Shown in pieces: positions 49,049-57,317 of a DNA stretch of 64,000 nucleotides (its first letter is position 1; every line of letters starts with the position of its first letter). The DNA lies in contig SUXQ01000002.1 in NCBI GenBank assembly GCA_015060905.1, forward strand, positions 124,001 through 188,000. The letters run 5' to 3'. The position numbers and the translations under genes are program-made. Below the pieces are notes generated by a model. It had not been told where the DNA came from and searched no databases. It saw only the letters and a list, made by a program, of their open reading frames with translations. The stretch comes from Bacteroidales bacterium (lineage in GTDB: Bacteria > Bacteroidota > Bacteroidia > Bacteroidales > Bacteroidaceae).

Positions 49049-50128
49049 ATGAAACTGAAAATTGCAACATTTATTTTAGCACTAAGCATGGGACTATGCT
49101 CCTATGCCCAGAAGATTGTCTACACTGACGCGGCGAAGTTTCCTGTCTACGGTAAAATTTCTACTGAAACTAACGAAAGATACGAGCGTCTGCCGTCGAA
49201 GTTAGAGAATGTCAGCCGCAAAGATGTGTGGAAGCTCGGCCGCAGTTCGGCGGGACTATACATACGTTTCCGCTCGAACACCACAAGCATGCGTGTAAAG
49301 TGGCAATCGACCTTTGATAATGAACAAAATCACATGACCGACCTTGGCACACGCGGCCTCGACCTTTACGCCCTTGTAGAGGGCGAGTGGAGAGCCGTTG
49401 CCCCCGTAAGACCCACAAAAAAAGGGGTAAACGAATGGACAATAATACGCAACATGCGCCCCGAATATAGAGAATATATGCTCTATTTGTCGCTGTACGA
49501 CGGAGTAAAGTCGCTGGAAATAGGAGTGGACGAGGGAGCATATTTAGGACAGCCCGAGGTTGCAAGCCCCTCGACCGAAAAACCCATTGTGATGTACGGG
49601 TCGAGCATTCTGCAGGGAGGATGCGCAAGCCGTCCGGGAATGGCATACACAAACATCATTGGCCGACGATTCGACAGAGAGGTATTTAACTTGGGATTCA
49701 GCGGAAACGCACGCTTGGACATGGAAATTGCCCATCTGATGGCAAGCGTAAAAGACCCGGGAGCATTTGTGCTTGACTTTGTCCCAAATTCATCGGATAA
49801 ACTGATAAATGAGGTTGCCGAAAAGTTCTTCCGCGTGCTTAGGGACGCACACCCCAACGTACCCGTTATTTTTGTAGAGGACCCGATATTCCCCCGCACA
49901 GCCTTCGACACTAAACTGCACGAGGAGGTTGTGGGCAGAAATATCGCAATGACACAGCTTTTCAAAAGACTGAAAAAAGCCGGAGAAAAGAAAATATACT
50001 ACGTCTCGGCAAAAAAAATGTTAGGTGACGATGGCGACGCAACAGTGGACGGCAGCCATTTTACTGACGTTGGTGCACTGCGCTACGTAGAAAACATTAT
50101 GCCTGCATTGAAAAAAGCACTAAAATAG
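49049..50128 (+). CDS. SGNH/GDSL-type hydrolase, secreted
   Basis: MKLKIATFILALSMGLCSYAQ signal, VMYGSSILQGGCASRPGMAYT, DGSHFTDVGA. Confidence 0.85.
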   Translation: MKLKIATFILALSMGLCSYAQKIVYTDAAKFPVYGKISTETNERYERLPSKLENVSRKDVWKLGRSSAGLYIRFRSNTTSMRVKWQSTFDNEQNHMTDLGTRGLDLYALVEGEWRAVAPVRPTKKGVNEWTIIRNMRPEYREYMLYLSLYDGVKSLEIGVDEGAYLGQPEVASPSTEKPIVMYGSSILQGGCASRPGMAYTNIIGRRFDREVFNLGFSGNARLDMEIAHLMASVKDPGAFVLDFVPNSSDKLINEVAEKFFRVLRDAHPNVPVIFVEDPIFPRTAFDTKLHEEVVGRNIAMTQLFKRLKKAGEKKIYYVSAKKMLGDDGDATVDGSHFTDVGALRYVENIMPALKKALK

Positions 50129-50150
50129 ACATTTTTAAAATACACTGATT

Positions 50151-52160
50151 ATGAATAAGTTAAGAGCCGTTATTCTATCATTTATTCTATCTGTGGCAGC
50201 AATAATCCCCGCTGCCGCAGAGATTAAGATGAACCCGCTGTTCACCGACAATATGGTGATGCAACAGAAGAGCGACGCACCCGTATGGGGAAAGGCCGCA
50301 CCCGGGGCAAAAATAAAAGTTACAACCTCGTGGAACAAAAAAAGCTACACAGCCGAGGCTGACAAAGATGGCAAATGGATGGTAAAAGTGCGCACGCCGA
50401 AAGCCGGAGGGCCCTACTCCATGAAAATATCCGAAAATGGAGAAACTCCATTGATTATCAATAATATTCTCATCGGAGAAGTGTGGCTGTGCTCGGGACA
50501 GTCGAACATGCAGATGCCCGTAAACGGAAAAACATGGAACCCCGTAAACAACCACGAACAAGAGCTTAAGGATGCTGCCAAACACACAAAAATAAGACTG
50601 TTGACCGTAGAAAGAACATCAAGCCCCGTACCCGAAGAGGATTTTAACGCCTACGGCGACGGATGGACAGTATGTTCCCCCGAAAATATCGCAGAATTTT
50701 CGGCTGCAGCATATTTTTTCGGCCGCGAAATTCACCTGAAAAGAGGCGTACCCGTAGGACTTATACACTCTTCGTGGGGCGGCACTGTGATTGAAGCATG
50801 GATGAGCAAAGATGCCCTCGCAGGCGTAAAAGACCTTGGCACACAAGCAGAAATGGTGTCAGGATGGCCCGCCGACAAAAAGGAACGAGAAGCAAAGAGC
50901 ACAGCAACCTTAAACGCGTGGAACCGTCTATTAAGTACATACGACGATGTTTATGTACAGTTCGATGACTTTAAAGATGAAAAATTCGACGACACACGTT
51001 GGGACAATATGAAACTGCCCGGAAACATCGAACAGAAATACAACAACTTCGACGGGCACGTACTTTTGCGCAAAAGCATAGAGATTCCCGCATCATGGGC
51101 AGGCAAGAGCATTACCATGCACATGGGAGGCGTCGATGACAAGGACGTTACATATTTCAACGGAAGGAAAATAGGCGAGAATAGCAATTGGAAGAAAAAA
51201 ATTGCATATAAAGTACCCGCCGAACTTGTAAAAGCAGGAAAAGCGTTAATAGCCATCCGCATAATAGACAAAGCCGGCAACGGCGGAATAGTCGGCAACG
51301 ACCAATCATTCTATCTTCAGGGCCCCGACGGAAGCAAAATTTCTCTCGCCGGAGATTGGAAAAGCAAAAAAGACGCCGACTACAAAAGTATGCCTCCGCG
51401 ACCCATAATTTACACCGAGAAATATTGGTCCACAGTACTTTACAACGCAATGATACACCCCCTTATCCCCTACTGCATAAAAGGAGCAATATGGTACCAA
51501 GGGTGCGCAAATGTCACACGCGCCTATCAGTATCAGGACCTTATGCGACTGATGATTGCCAACTGGAGAGAACTGTGGGGCTGCAATTTCCCATTCTACA
51601 TCACACAGCTTGCAAACTACACTAAGCGTCAGACTGCACCCACAGAATCAACGTGGGCAGAATTGCGCGAGGCACAGAGCATGGCGGCAAAAGTCGTTCC
51701 AAACACAGGAATTGCAGTAACAATAGACATTGGCGAAGCTAACGACATTCACCCACGCAACAAGCAAGAGGTTGGACGCAGACTCGCGCTTCAGGCACTG
51801 AACAAGACCTACGGAATGAACGTAGTATGCTCGGGACCCGTATACGAGGGATACGAGGTTGATGGAAACACAATCAGAATAAGATTCTCATCGACAAACA
51901 AGGGCCTTGTGGCAAAAGGCGACAAGCTCGAGGGCTTTACAATAGCCGGAGCCGACCACAAGTTCCATTGGGCAGACGCAAAAATCGTGGGCAACTGCGT
52001 GGAGGTTAGCTGCAAGGATGTTCCCCGTCCTTTGGCCGTACGCTACGCATGGGCGCACAATCCGCTGGGCAACCTTTACAACGGGGCAGGGCTGCCCGCA
52101 TCGCCTTTCCGCACAGACTGCTGGCAGGGGGTAACTATAAATAATACAACAAGATACTAA
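50151..52160 (+). CDS. Sialate O-acetylesterase family protein
   Basis: MNPLFTDNMVMQQ, LCSGQSNMQMPVNGK, GAIWYQGCANV; signal peptide. Confidence 0.92.
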   Translation: MNKLRAVILSFILSVAAIIPAAAEIKMNPLFTDNMVMQQKSDAPVWGKAAPGAKIKVTTSWNKKSYTAEADKDGKWMVKVRTPKAGGPYSMKISENGETPLIINNILIGEVWLCSGQSNMQMPVNGKTWNPVNNHEQELKDAAKHTKIRLLTVERTSSPVPEEDFNAYGDGWTVCSPENIAEFSAAAYFFGREIHLKRGVPVGLIHSSWGGTVIEAWMSKDALAGVKDLGTQAEMVSGWPADKKEREAKSTATLNAWNRLLSTYDDVYVQFDDFKDEKFDDTRWDNMKLPGNIEQKYNNFDGHVLLRKSIEIPASWAGKSITMHMGGVDDKDVTYFNGRKIGENSNWKKKIAYKVPAELVKAGKALIAIRIIDKAGNGGIVGNDQSFYLQGPDGSKISLAGDWKSKKDADYKSMPPRPIIYTEKYWSTVLYNAMIHPLIPYCIKGAIWYQGCANVTRAYQYQDLMRLMIANWRELWGCNFPFYITQLANYTKRQTAPTESTWAELREAQSMAAKVVPNTGIAVTIDIGEANDIHPRNKQEVGRRLALQALNKTYGMNVVCSGPVYEGYEVDGNTIRIRFSSTNKGLVAKGDKLEGFTIAGADHKFHWADAKIVGNCVEVSCKDVPRPLAVRYAWAHNPLGNLYNGAGLPASPFRTDCWQGVTINNTTRY

Positions 52161-52169
52161 AATCCATTG

Positions 52170-52212
52170 AATATAAATGTGGCTGGCTAATTTAGCCAGC
52201 CACATTTATATT
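52170..52212. terminator. Perfect 20-bp inverted repeat terminator
   Basis: AATATAAATGTGGCTGGCTA-ATT-TAGCCAGCCACATTTATATT. Confidence 0.8.
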
Positions 52213-52216
52213 ATAA

Positions 52217-52822
52217 TTAAAAAGTAATCATCGGCACAAAATTCTCGGTAGTATCCCTGACTACAAAGAACTTACCGTCCTTTACAAGATGAAATTTTGC
52301 ATCGCCACGCGCACGCTTGATAAAATCCTTTTTAGTACACAAAAAGAAATCTTTCGCATCGTCGCTCATCATAAACAATTCCACCTCATGAACAATCTTT
52401 CCTTTGTGCAATAGATGAAGTTTGTTTGCACTGCGCCTCTTTTTATTACCAAAATAGAATTTAAGATACTCTTCTAATTCATCGCTGTTGTTACCGCTGT
52501 AAAAGTCGTATTTTATATACACCAACGTATCCCACTCAAAGGGCATTATCTTGTCAAAATCGACGATGCAGTTTACAGTATCTTTTCCGGCTGCTTTCCA
52601 ATCGTACCAATATTCACCCACTGCACGGTCGAGCTTATCTTTTTTGCTTATGGAAAGACCTCTTAAAATATATTCGGGAGCAGCCGATGCTATTTCAGAG
52701 ACAGACACACAAAATTCTTTAAAATTAAAGCCATTCAAGGCCGCCACTGTATCTTTAATATCCACATAAACAACCAACAACAATGGTATTAATATTAACA
52801 CATAGGAAAGTTTTTTATTCAT
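52217..52822 (-). CDS. Membrane-anchored hypothetical protein A1, candidate immunity protein
   Basis: N-terminal hydrophobic segment; overlaps upstream gene B1 by 4 bp (ATGA); homologous to A2 but strongly diverged. Confidence 0.6.
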   Translation of the reverse strand: MNKKLSYVLILIPLLLVVYVDIKDTVAALNGFNFKEFCVSVSEIASAAPEYILRGLSISKKDKLDRAVGEYWYDWKAAGKDTVNCIVDFDKIMPFEWDTLVYIKYDFYSGNNSDELEEYLKFYFGNKKRRSANKLHLLHKGKIVHEVELFMMSDDAKDFFLCTKKDFIKRARGDAKFHLVKDGKFFVVRDTTENFVPMITF

Positions 52823-53385
52823 CGTCCGAAATTGTTTAATTTTTTATACTTATTATATAAATCATAAAAGACATTATCAGGTATTCTCTTTTTTTGCACA
52901 TACCATCTGCCATCACGTCCCTGCTCATAAGAGTATAGCCCGTTTCTCCAATACTCTTCAAGCACACGCAAAGCAAGTTCTTTTCTACTACTACCGGGGT
53001 ACATTGCTCCTATACGTCGTCCTATTTTGTTATTTAACAGGTCGGTAACCATATCAGCATCTGTATATTTATCAAAATCCCTTATACTAACATCAATATA
53101 GGGTCGAGTTTCATGAGAATCACCTGCATCGCGCGCCACTTTAGGACCATATTTGGAAGATAATGCTCCCTGCCACAAAGTGTGTCTCAAAGCATTACGC
53201 CCTTCTTTTATTTTTCCTTTTAATTTATTATTATTATATAAATTATCATACTCTAAAGCAAAACGATCAGAAGTACTTGAAAGATTATCACTACCATCTA
53301 TACCTTTACCTATATCTAAAGCAGCACGCATATGATTAATACTTTTGAAAGGAAATGCGACCTCTCGCAACTCTTTAAAATCCAT
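52819..53385 (-). CDS. Putative toxin B1, DUF6973-like domain (RHTLWQ...DAGDSHE motif)
   Basis: NALRHTLWQGALSSKYGPKVARDAGDSHE resembles the RHxxW...DxHE motif of DUF6973-type polymorphic toxin domains; no signal peptide. Confidence 0.55.
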   Translation of the reverse strand: MDFKELREVAFPFKSINHMRAALDIGKGIDGSDNLSSTSDRFALEYDNLYNNNKLKGKIKEGRNALRHTLWQGALSSKYGPKVARDAGDSHETRPYIDVSIRDFDKYTDADMVTDLLNNKIGRRIGAMYPGSSRKELALRVLEEYWRNGLYSYEQGRDGRWYVQKKRIPDNVFYDLYNKYKKLNNFGR

Positions 53386-53520
53386 AACTTTTTCATAAGT
53401 GCGTGCAATAGGCCGCGTAACGGAGTGTTCTTTTATAATATCTAACGCTCCGCGAGTAATTTTATTGCGATTATCATATCTTTTCTCTACGCTCTCTAAT
53501 TCACGGGAAAGGGCCTTATT

Positions 53521-53566
53521 ATATTCATAAAAAAACTCGGCACGCGCCGAGTTTTTTTATGAATAT
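53521..53566. terminator. Perfect 21-bp inverted repeat between C1 and B1
   Basis: ATATTCATAAAAAAACTCGGC-ACGC-GCCGAGTTTTTTTATGAATAT. Confidence 0.8.
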
Positions 53567-53582
53567 ATTTAGAAGTACTGAA

Positions 53583-54059
53583 TTATTTTCTTACAAAAGT
53601 TGTTGTCTGAACATAACCATCATCTTCTGCAAATCTGAGAACCATTTTAGATGCAGTCCATGTAAGCACATCTGTTTCGCCCCAAAATGTTGAAACAAAA
53701 TAATCACCTACACTTGTCATTTCGCAATTGATTTTTGAGGTCTCGGCATCGAAACTCCATGTACCATTTTCTATTGTCTCTTCGTCCTCATCACCATCTT
53801 CACCGGGGAAATAATAGTAATATTTGTATGTGCCATCAGCGTTTAGCGTAAGCTCCATAATGCAATTTCCGGGTACATTGCCACTGAACTCCTCACCATC
53901 CTCAATTATTTCCATATGAACAGCTTTCCATACACCTGTGTAAGGAGCACCGGCATCAGCACCACCAGAATCGCCATCATCGTCACTACCACAACCGATT
54001 AATGCAAAATTAGCAAGCATCATCATCATTAACACTGACAAAAACTTAATCTTTTTCAT
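53583..54059 (-). CDS. Lipocalin-like lipoprotein C1
   Basis: LANFALIGCGSDDDGD lipobox; GVWKAVHM...LTLNADGTYKYYYYF...NGTWSFD pattern typical of lipocalin-like Bacteroidales lipoproteins. Confidence 0.7.
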   Translation of the reverse strand: MKKIKFLSVLMMMMLANFALIGCGSDDDGDSGGADAGAPYTGVWKAVHMEIIEDGEEFSGNVPGNCIMELTLNADGTYKYYYYFPGEDGDEDEETIENGTWSFDAETSKINCEMTSVGDYFVSTFWGETDVLTWTASKMVLRFAEDDGYVQTTTFVRK

Positions 54060-54099
54060 TTTTAAATTAATTTTAATTTGTTGCTCTTTTTTTACTTAA

Positions 54100-54400
54100 T
54101 AAGATTTTTAAACATTGCAAATATATGAAAAACGAGCGAAAAATATAAAGCTTGCTTTATTATTTTTTACAGCGAGTGCAGTATATATTCGTCGTTTACG
54201 ACAAATGTATAAAAAATTAAAAACAAAAGAATAATATTACCTTGAAAATCCATTTAATATTATAGAATAGACAACTACTAGACAATAAAAATAAACAAGT
54301 TTTTTGTATTACACTCGACTCATTGTATCTTTAATATAAGATAGGCGGCGAACATAAAAGGCGGCTTGCACTATCTTTAGATAAGATAGGCGGCGGATAA
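54100..54400. repeat. Hairpin-promoter repeats of unit 1 (one minus-strand unit facing C1, two plus-strand -7 motifs facing the ychF chimera)
   Basis: Minus: CTGCACTCGCTGTAAAAAATAATAAAGCAAGCTTTATATTTTTCGCTCGTTTTTCATATATTTG. Plus: CATTGTATCTTTAATATAAGATAGG and CTTGCACTATCTTTAGATAAGATAGG. Confidence 0.8.
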
Positions 54401-54428
54401 ATCACGAATAATAAACAATATAAATAAT

Positions 54429-54908
54429 ATGGCTTTAAAAGCAAGAATTGTTGGCTTGCCCAACGTAGGAAAATCTACACTCTTCAACTGTTTGTCGAGC
54501 GCGAAGGCTCAGGCAGCAAATTTCCCCTTCTGTACTATCGATGCGCAGATGGAACAAATTACTGTTCCCGACGAACGTCTGAACAAACTTGCCGAACTTG
54601 TGCATCCGGGACGCATCGTGCCCGCCACATGCGACATTGTGGATATTGCGGGCCTTGTGGCAAAAGGCGACAAGCTCGAGGGCTTTACAATAGCCGGAGC
54701 CGACCACAAGTTCCATTGGGCAGACGCAAAAATCGTGGGCAACTGCGTGGAGGTCAGTTGCAAGGATGTTCCCCGTCCTCTGGCCGTACGCTACGCATGG
54801 GCGCACAATCCGCTGGGCAACCTTTACAACGGGGCAGGACTGCCCGCATCACCCTTCCGCACAGACTGCTGGCAGGGGGTAACTATAAATAATACAACAA
54901 GATACTAG
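54429..54908 (+). pseudogene. Chimeric ORF: N-terminal 77 aa of YchF fused in frame to C-terminal ~82 aa of the sialate O-acetylesterase
   Basis: [20 protein letters not shown]...[10 protein letters not shown] matches YchF at 57318; [20 protein letters not shown]...TINNTTRY matches the 3' end of 50151..52160; junction at shared GGGCCTTGTG. Confidence 0.95.
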
Positions 54909-54959
54909 AACACAGCAGTGGCTGACCGAAAAGGGTCATCCACTGCTTATTTAAAGGAT

Positions 54960-55008
54960 AAGAGACTATCCATAATTTTTATTTACACAAAATTATGGAT
55001 AGTCTCTT
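54960..55008. terminator. Perfect 20-bp inverted repeat terminator (sequence unrelated to the 52170 one)
   Basis: AAGAGACTATCCATAATTTT...AAAATTATGGATAGTCTCTT. Confidence 0.75.
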
Positions 55009-55600
55009 AAAAACCAATCATAGGCACAAATTCCTCGGTAGTGTCCCTGATTACAAAAAACTTATAATCCTTCTCAAGATGAAATTTTGCATCGATACGA
55101 CTGCGCTTGATAATATCCTTTTTTGTACAGAAAAAGACACCCTTTGCATCGTCGCTTATCATATATAAATTTACTTTGTGAACCACCCGGTCGTTGCGCA
55201 AAAAATGAAGTTCAGTTGCGCTGTGCTCCTGGTCATCGGGAAAATAACGGTTCATATAATCCATCAAAGCAGCGCTGTTTCTATCCTTAGAATAGTGACA
55301 ATATTTTACATACACCAATGTATCCCATTCAAAAGGCATTATTACTTTATCAAAGTCTACAATGCAGTTTGTAGAATCCTTTTCTACAGTCATCCGGTCA
55401 CTCCAATATTCACCAACTGCGCGATCAAGTTTATCCTTGTTGCTTATGGAAAATGCTCTTAAGAAATACTCTACTTCCCCTGTACAAAACTCCTTTAAAT
55501 AATCCCATTCGTACTTTACAGTTTCTATCCCTATTTCAATATACGAACAACTGCTTAACAAAAAAATAAAAGTTAATACAATAAACATCCGATTTTTCAT
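55007..55600 (-). CDS. Lipoprotein A2, candidate immunity protein (diverged paralogue of A1)
   Basis: MKNRMFIVLTFIFLLSSCSY lipobox; shared KDKLDRAVGEYW, IMPFEWDTLVY.KY, RDTTE.FVPMI; 4-bp overlap with B2. Confidence 0.6.
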   Translation of the reverse strand: MKNRMFIVLTFIFLLSSCSYIEIGIETVKYEWDYLKEFCTGEVEYFLRAFSISNKDKLDRAVGEYWSDRMTVEKDSTNCIVDFDKVIMPFEWDTLVYVKYCHYSKDRNSAALMDYMNRYFPDDQEHSATELHFLRNDRVVHKVNLYMISDDAKGVFFCTKKDIIKRSRIDAKFHLEKDYKFFVIRDTTEEFVPMIGF

Positions 55601-56163
55601 TCTCCGTAATCGTTTAAATTTTTATACTTTTTATATAGCGCATTAAAAACATCATTAGGAATAGTCCTTTTACGCACATACCACCTACCATCCCGTCCTT
55701 GCTCATAGGAGTATAACCCACTTCTCCAATACTCTTCAATTATACGTAGGGCAAGGTCTCTCCTGCTAATATTAGGATACATAACACCTAAACGTCTACC
55801 TATTTTGTTATTTAACAGGTCGGTAACCATATCAGCATCTGTATATTTATCAAAATCCCTTATACTAACATCAATATAGGGTCGAGTTTCATGAGAATCA
55901 CCAGCATCACGCGCCACTTTAGGACCATATTTGGAAGATAATGCTCCCTGCCACAAAGTGTGTCTCAAAGCATTACGCCCTTCTTTTATTTTTCCTTTTA
56001 ATTTATTATTATTATATAAATTATCATACTCTAAAGCAAAACGATCAGAAGTACTTGAAAGATTATCACTACCATCTATACCTTTACCTATATCTAAAGC
56101 AGCACGCATATGATTAATACTTTTGAAAGGAAATGCGACCTCTCGCAACTCTTTAAAATCCAT
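55597..56163 (-). CDS. Putative toxin B2, DUF6973-like domain; identical to B1 for the N-terminal ~125 aa, diverged C-terminus
   Basis: Same RHTLWQ...DAGDSHE motif; divergence begins after NNKIGRR. Confidence 0.55.
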   Translation of the reverse strand: MDFKELREVAFPFKSINHMRAALDIGKGIDGSDNLSSTSDRFALEYDNLYNNNKLKGKIKEGRNALRHTLWQGALSSKYGPKVARDAGDSHETRPYIDVSIRDFDKYTDADMVTDLLNNKIGRRLGVMYPNISRRDLALRIIEEYWRSGLYSYEQGRDGRWYVRKRTIPNDVFNALYKKYKNLNDYGE

Positions 56164-56298
56164 AACTTTTTCATAAGTGCGTGCAATAGGCCGCGTAACG
56201 GAGTGTTCTTTTATAATATCTAACGCTCCGCGAGTAATTTTATTGCGATTATCATATCTTTTCTCTACGCTCTCTAATTCACGGGAAAGGGCCTTATT

Positions 56299-56344
56299 AT
56301 ATTCATAAAAAAACTCGGCACGCGCCGAGTTTTTTTATGAATAT
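56299..56344. terminator. Perfect 21-bp inverted repeat between C2 and B2
   Basis: Identical to 53521-53566. Confidence 0.8.
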
Positions 56345-56360
56345 ATTTAGAAGTACTGAA

Positions 56361-56837
56361 TTATTTTCTTACAAAAGTTGTTGTCTGAACATAACCATCA
56401 TCTTCTGCAAATCTGAGAACCATTTTAGATGCAGTCCATGTAAGCACATCTGTTTCGCCCCAAAATGTTGAAACAAAATAATCACCTACACTTGTCATTT
56501 CGCAATTGATTTTTGAGGTCTCGGCATCGAAACTCCATGTACCATTTTCTATTGTCTCTTCGTCCTCATCACCATCTTCACCGGGGAAATAATAGTAATA
56601 TTTGTATGTGCCATCATCGTTTAGCGTAAGCTCCATAATGCAATTTCCGGGTACATTGCCACTGAACTCCTCACCGTCCTCAATTATTTCCATATGAACA
56701 GCTTTCCATACGCCTGTGTAAGGAGCACCGGTATCAGCACCACCAGAATCGCCATCATCGTCGCTACCACAACTGATTAATGCAAAGTTTGCAAGAAGCA
56801 TCATAAGAAATACTGACAAAAATTTAATTTTCTTCAT
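56361..56837 (-). CDS. Lipocalin-like lipoprotein C2
   Basis: Near-identical to C1; lipobox FALISCGSDD. Confidence 0.7.
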   Translation of the reverse strand: MKKIKFLSVFLMMLLANFALISCGSDDDGDSGGADTGAPYTGVWKAVHMEIIEDGEEFSGNVPGNCIMELTLNDDGTYKYYYYFPGEDGDEDEETIENGTWSFDAETSKINCEMTSVGDYFVSTFWGETDVLTWTASKMVLRFAEDDGYVQTTTFVRK

Positions 56838-56879
56838 TTTTAATTTAATTTAGTTTGCTTTTATTTTTACTTAATAAGA

Positions 56880-57290
56880 TTTTTAAACATTGCAAATGTA
56901 TAAAAAACGAGCGAAAAATATAAAGCTTGCTTTATTATTTTTTACAGCGAGTGCAGTATATATTCGTCGTTTACGACAAATGTATAAAAAATTAAAAACA
57001 AAAGAATAATATTACCTTGAAATTCCATTTAATATTATAGAATAGACAACTACTAGACAATAAAAATAAACAAGTTTTTTTGTATTACACTCGACTCATT
57101 GTATCTTTAATATAAGATAGGCGGCGAACATAAAAGGCGGCTTGCACTATCTTTGGATAAGATAGGCGGCGAACATAAAAGGCGGCTTGCACTATCTTTA
57201 AAGAAGATAGGCGGCGCCTCGGCAATAAAAAAAAGCTAGCTTTTTTTGTATTGCGCTCGGCTTGCACTATCTTTGCAAAATAATGCAAAC
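56880..57290. repeat. Hairpin-promoter repeats of unit 2 (minus-strand unit facing C2; four plus-strand -7 motifs facing ychF)
   Basis: GGCGGCTTGCACTATCTTT.....AAGATAGGCGGCGAACATAAAA tandem units ending in CAATAAAAAAAAGCTAGCTTTTTTTGTATTGCGCTCGGCTTGCACTATCTTTG. Confidence 0.85.
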
Positions 57291-57317
57291 TACGAATAAA
57301 CAAACATTTTATATAAT

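Larger units (their letters stand above)
51902..54649. repeat. Tandem duplication, unit 1 (2748 bp): esterase 3' end - A1 - B1 - C1 - promoter repeats - ychF 5' end
   Basis: Same segment order as unit 2; unit boundaries set by GGGCCTTGTG at 51902 and 54650. Confidence 0.9.

Noticed and set aside
48253-49089. 278-aa minus-strand ORF opposite polA
   Set aside because: Overlaps highly conserved polA polymerase motifs; no independent support.
57085-57303. 72-aa minus-strand ORF with repeated KIVQAAFYVRRLSY
   Set aside because: It is the antisense translation of the tandem promoter repeats, not a protein.
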